Source: GCA-003244245 sp963712995
GTDB lineage: Bacteria > Actinomycetota > Actinomycetes > Mycobacteriales > Pseudonocardiaceae
Reading direction: 5' to 3'
DNA length: 64,000 nucleotides
Assembly (NCBI GenBank): GCA_963712995.1
Contig: CAVQKH010000001.1
Span: forward strand, 84,511-148,510
Part shown: positions 61,883 through 64,000 of the stretch, piece after piece
Position numbering within the stretch: the stretch's first letter is position 1
Layout of the letters: the number at the start of each line of letters is the position of its first letter
The notes under the pieces: generated by a model
Seen by the model: the letters and a program-made list of their open reading frames with translations, nothing else
The model's database searches: none
Told to the model about the DNA's origin: nothing
Made by a program: the position numbers and the translations under genes

Positions 61883-62662
61883 CTATATCCGGATTGAGTC
61901 AAGCAGGTCAGCCAGGCGTTGCGCGAGTTGAGGTCGTGCTGCCGGGGCCACGGTGTGCCAGCGGCTGTGGTCCACCCCGCGTTTCTGCTCGATGGTGTAG
62001 CCGCCGCGCTCGGTCTGGTAGTAGGTGACGACGAACTCCGCGACGTGCCTGGCGCCCTGCCGGTCGAGCCGGGCCGCGCCGAATTTCCCCCCGCCGAGCT
62101 TGGGGCCGCGCAACATCGCGCGGAAGCGCTGCGCGTCATCCGGCCGCACCCCGCCGCGCAGCAGGGCGCGTTCCAGCTCCGCGCCGGTCAGTCCCTGATC
62201 CTCGGGAAGGAGCTCGGCTGGCACCGACGCGGCGGTGCCGCTGCCCATCGGTTGGTCGGGGACCACCTCGGCCACCGCAGTGGGCAGCGCAGTGGCCCGG
62301 GCGACGCGCAGCCGCAACCCGCTCTCGCTGAGCTCAGCGAGAGCGGCGTACTCACCCCGCGCGCACCCCACGACCGTGCTTTTGCCCGCAGGCAGGTCGA
62401 GCCGGGCGTTGAGTTCCAGGCCCGGGCGGGCGATGAGGTGCAGCACGTTCTCCAGGTCCGGGTTGAGCCGGCGGGTGTCGGCCAGACCGCGGGCGCGCAG
62501 CGCGTCCCACGCCTGGTGGTGCACCGCCATCCGTTCCTCGACGGTGCACTCGGCTCCGGCCGGCGGTTGGAGATTCCAGTGCACCAGCCCGAGCCGGAGG
62601 TGGTGCCACGCCACCAGGTACTCCTCGGTGGTGAGCTCCACCGCGGCGCTGGTGATGGTCAC
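61883..62662 (-). CDS. ESX secretion-associated protein EspG family
   Basis: A 259-residue chaperone-like protein: VELTTEEYLVAWHHLRLGLV at the N-terminus, ALRARGLADTRRLNPDLENV, LARPGLELNARLD-like beta strands, and RGARHVAEFVVTYYQTERGG with RGGYTIEQKRGVDHSRWHTV at the C-terminus. EspG proteins bind PPE proteins and guide them to type VII secretion. GTG at 62662 lies four bases after the PPE stop, so the pair is coupled. Confidence 0.85.
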   Translation of the reverse strand: MTITSAAVELTTEEYLVAWHHLRLGLVHWNLQPPAGAECTVEERMAVHHQAWDALRARGLADTRRLNPDLENVLHLIARPGLELNARLDLPAGKSTVVGCARGEYAALAELSESGLRLRVARATALPTAVAEVVPDQPMGSGTAASVPAELLPEDQGLTGAELERALLRGGVRPDDAQRFRAMLRGPKLGGGKFGAARLDRQGARHVAEFVVTYYQTERGGYTIEQKRGVDHSRWHTVAPAARPQLAQRLADLLDSIRI

Positions 62663-62666
62663 CGGA

Positions 62667-63893
62667 TCAGTCCTGCCCGATGACCGGCGGCGCGACCGGG
62701 GGTAGGTCACCGACGATGGCGTTGGTGTCCTGTTCGATCAGGTAGCTCGGCCGTCGGCGCTCGGTCTCAGTGTCCCGTCCTGCGCCACCGGTCGCGCCGA
62801 CGGGAGCGCCCGCCCATCCGCCACCACCGCCGCGGGCCGGTCTGCCGGCGTGCTCATCGCCAACATGCCCACCGGTGCCACCAGCAAGGGAGTGCGAGTC
62901 ACCGAGCACCGTGCTCGGGCGAGGCCCGAACCCGCCACCTCGGCTCACCGCGGCGCCACCCACGGAGACCCGCGAGCCGCCGGGCACCCGGTGCCCGTCG
63001 GGGGAGCTGGACCCGGGCAGCGTCGGAGCTGCCCCGAAGCTGGCCGACCGAACCTGGCCTGATCCGGTCCTCGACCGGCCCGCCGGGCCGGGATAGCCGC
63101 CGGCCAGTTGGGGCGAGGTGGCGACAGCCGGCTCCTGGTGGACCCCGGAGGCAACCTGTTGTGGTGCGGTGCTCGCCGGAGCAATGGTCGCTCCGTGCCC
63201 ATTCACGGCCGGAGCCGTGTACGCCGCAGGCGGATGCGCGATGGGGTGCCCGGTGGGGTGCGGCGAGCTGGACAGGGCGCTCTCACTGACCGGTGCGCCG
63301 CCGCCGAACCCGGAACCGCCCAAGGTCGGACCCGACACGTCGGCGACCACGGCTGGTGCCACCGCGAAGTCCTGGCCGATCGCCAGGTTGCTGTTCGAGG
63401 TGCTCTGGTAGCCGCTCATCAGCTCGCGGGCCCACTCCTGAGCCTGCTGGGCCGCCACCTCAGCCCGTTCGTGCTCGGTTTGGATCCCGGGCAGCCACTC
63501 CACGGCATGCTCCCCTAGCCACGCGCCAGGGTCCTGGCGAAACGACACCTCAGGGACCACGACCGGCTGGGGCATGTTGTACAGGGTGCGCCCGAAGCTG
63601 TCGGCCTGATGCGCGACCCGGTCGGCCATCCCGTTCGCCGCGCTCACGCTGTCCTCCAGCCACGGCATCAGCGCCATCGTGGCATGGGTCGCCGCATCGG
63701 CCGCGGCACCTTGCTGCGCGGCTCCGATTCCCCGGATCGCCTGCTCGACGGTGCCATGCAGCTCCCTCAGCTTCGCCGCCACGCTCTGCCAGCCACGGCT
63801 GGCGTCCATCAGCTCAGTACCGCCCGGGCCTGCGGTGATGTGCTGGTAGATCGTCTCGTGCGAGACAGCGCTGTAGTCGATGCTCGTGCCCAT
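62667..63893 (-). CDS. PPE-like type VII secretion substrate
   Basis: A 408-residue protein. The N-terminal 170 residues form the helical PPE/WXG-like domain: ASRGWQSVAAKLRELHGTVE, GAAADAATHATMALMPWLED and ANGMADRVAHQADSFGRTLY. The rest is a long Gly/Pro/Ser-rich, low-complexity tail. Together with EspG this indicates a type VII substrate-chaperone pair. No EccC or other core component is inside the window. Confidence 0.82.
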   Translation of the reverse strand: MGTSIDYSAVSHETIYQHITAGPGGTELMDASRGWQSVAAKLRELHGTVEQAIRGIGAAQQGAAADAATHATMALMPWLEDSVSAANGMADRVAHQADSFGRTLYNMPQPVVVPEVSFRQDPGAWLGEHAVEWLPGIQTEHERAEVAAQQAQEWARELMSGYQSTSNSNLAIGQDFAVAPAVVADVSGPTLGGSGFGGGAPVSESALSSSPHPTGHPIAHPPAAYTAPAVNGHGATIAPASTAPQQVASGVHQEPAVATSPQLAGGYPGPAGRSRTGSGQVRSASFGAAPTLPGSSSPDGHRVPGGSRVSVGGAAVSRGGGFGPRPSTVLGDSHSLAGGTGGHVGDEHAGRPARGGGGGWAGAPVGATGGAGRDTETERRRPSYLIEQDTNAIVGDLPPVAPPVIGQD

Positions 63894-63909
63894 CGGTGTC
63901 GGAGCTCCC

Positions 63910-64000
63910 TCAACTCTTCAGCGGCGGCAGATTCGCCAGCACGGCCTCAGCCAGCGCCTTCGCCGGTCCACACGGCTCCTCCAACCCCTGCCGCAACGAC
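63910..64000 (-). CDS. C-terminus of a protein, possibly DUF3558 lipoprotein
   Basis: A partial frame from the right edge reads SLRQGLEEPCGPAKALAEAV, then LANLPPLKS and stops 16 bases before the PPE start. The single Cys followed by an Ala/Leu helix and LPP is the way actinobacterial DUF3558 lipoproteins end, and these often precede PPE/EspG genes. Only 29 residues are visible, so the family is a guess. Confidence 0.4.
   Translation of the reverse strand, partial: SLRQGLEEPCGPAKALAEAVLANLPPLKS

Overview
The window is high-GC actinobacterial DNA. Gene content and order (coaX-panD-panC-DUF2520, folK-folB-folP-folE-ftsH-hpt-tilS, an EspG/PPE pair, XRE-DUF5753/DUF397 pairs, frequent GTG starts in GTGA overlaps) point to a member of the Pseudonocardiales. 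That placement comes from gene content and was not computed.

Region 1 (1-22.5 kb) is conserved core. One long minus-strand block runs from dacB (15750) down through a zinc metalloprotease, tilS, hpt, ftsH, folate synthesis (folE, folP, folB, folK), small membrane proteins, a PrsW-type protease and the pantothenate/CoA genes (DUF2520, panC, panD, coaX), mostly with 4-base start/stop overlaps. It is followed by a MarR/MFS pair, a CAP-domain secreted protein, several small membrane proteins, an unknown gene behind a good IdeR-type iron box (20720-20736), and a lytic-transglycosylase-like lipoprotein.

Region 2 (22.5-30.1 kb) is accessory DNA. It has a truncated HNH gene, two RelE-like toxin units with a DUF6247-type antitoxin (one toxin frameshifted), a DUF5753/DUF397 pair, four overlapping tiny zinc-ribbon-like genes, a glycosyltransferase, and remnants of an AAA/DUF234 ATPase, an AbiEii-like toxin and an alpha/beta hydrolase.

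Region 3 (30.1-42.8 kb) is a type I-C CRISPR-Cas locus. About 70 copies of a 37-bp repeat are followed by a complete minus-strand operon cas3-cas5c-cas8c-cas7-cas4-cas1-cas2. The array is leader-proximal to cas2, and decayed repeats sit at the far end. cas8c carries a one-base deletion that separates its N-terminal 335 codons from the rest, while an internal start for the small subunit Cas11c is intact.

Region 4 (42.8-50.3 kb) is a duplicated, partly decayed island built on an uncharacterised gene set: a 181-aa stand-alone FtsH-peptidase-like protein with HEAGH, a two-HKD phospholipase D-like protein, and a 436-aa protein I do not recognise. A second, broken copy lies beside the cas operon. 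This is the best candidate in the window for an undescribed system, probably defensive.

Region 5 (50.3-64 kb) returns to mostly conserved genes: tatA, a split MprF-type pair (flippase-like membrane protein plus lysyl-PG-synthase-like protein fused to a rhomboid-like tail), DoxX, an Nei-type glycosylase, transposase fragments, a 1.3-kb remnant element between a tRNA-Thr gene and a 43-bp copy of its 3' half, holB, an MFS exporter, and an EspG/PPE pair of a type VII secretion neighbourhood.

Six or more reading frames are broken by what look like single-base deletions. All lie between 22.5 and 59 kb and none in the core genes, which favours true gene decay, though assembly error remains possible.
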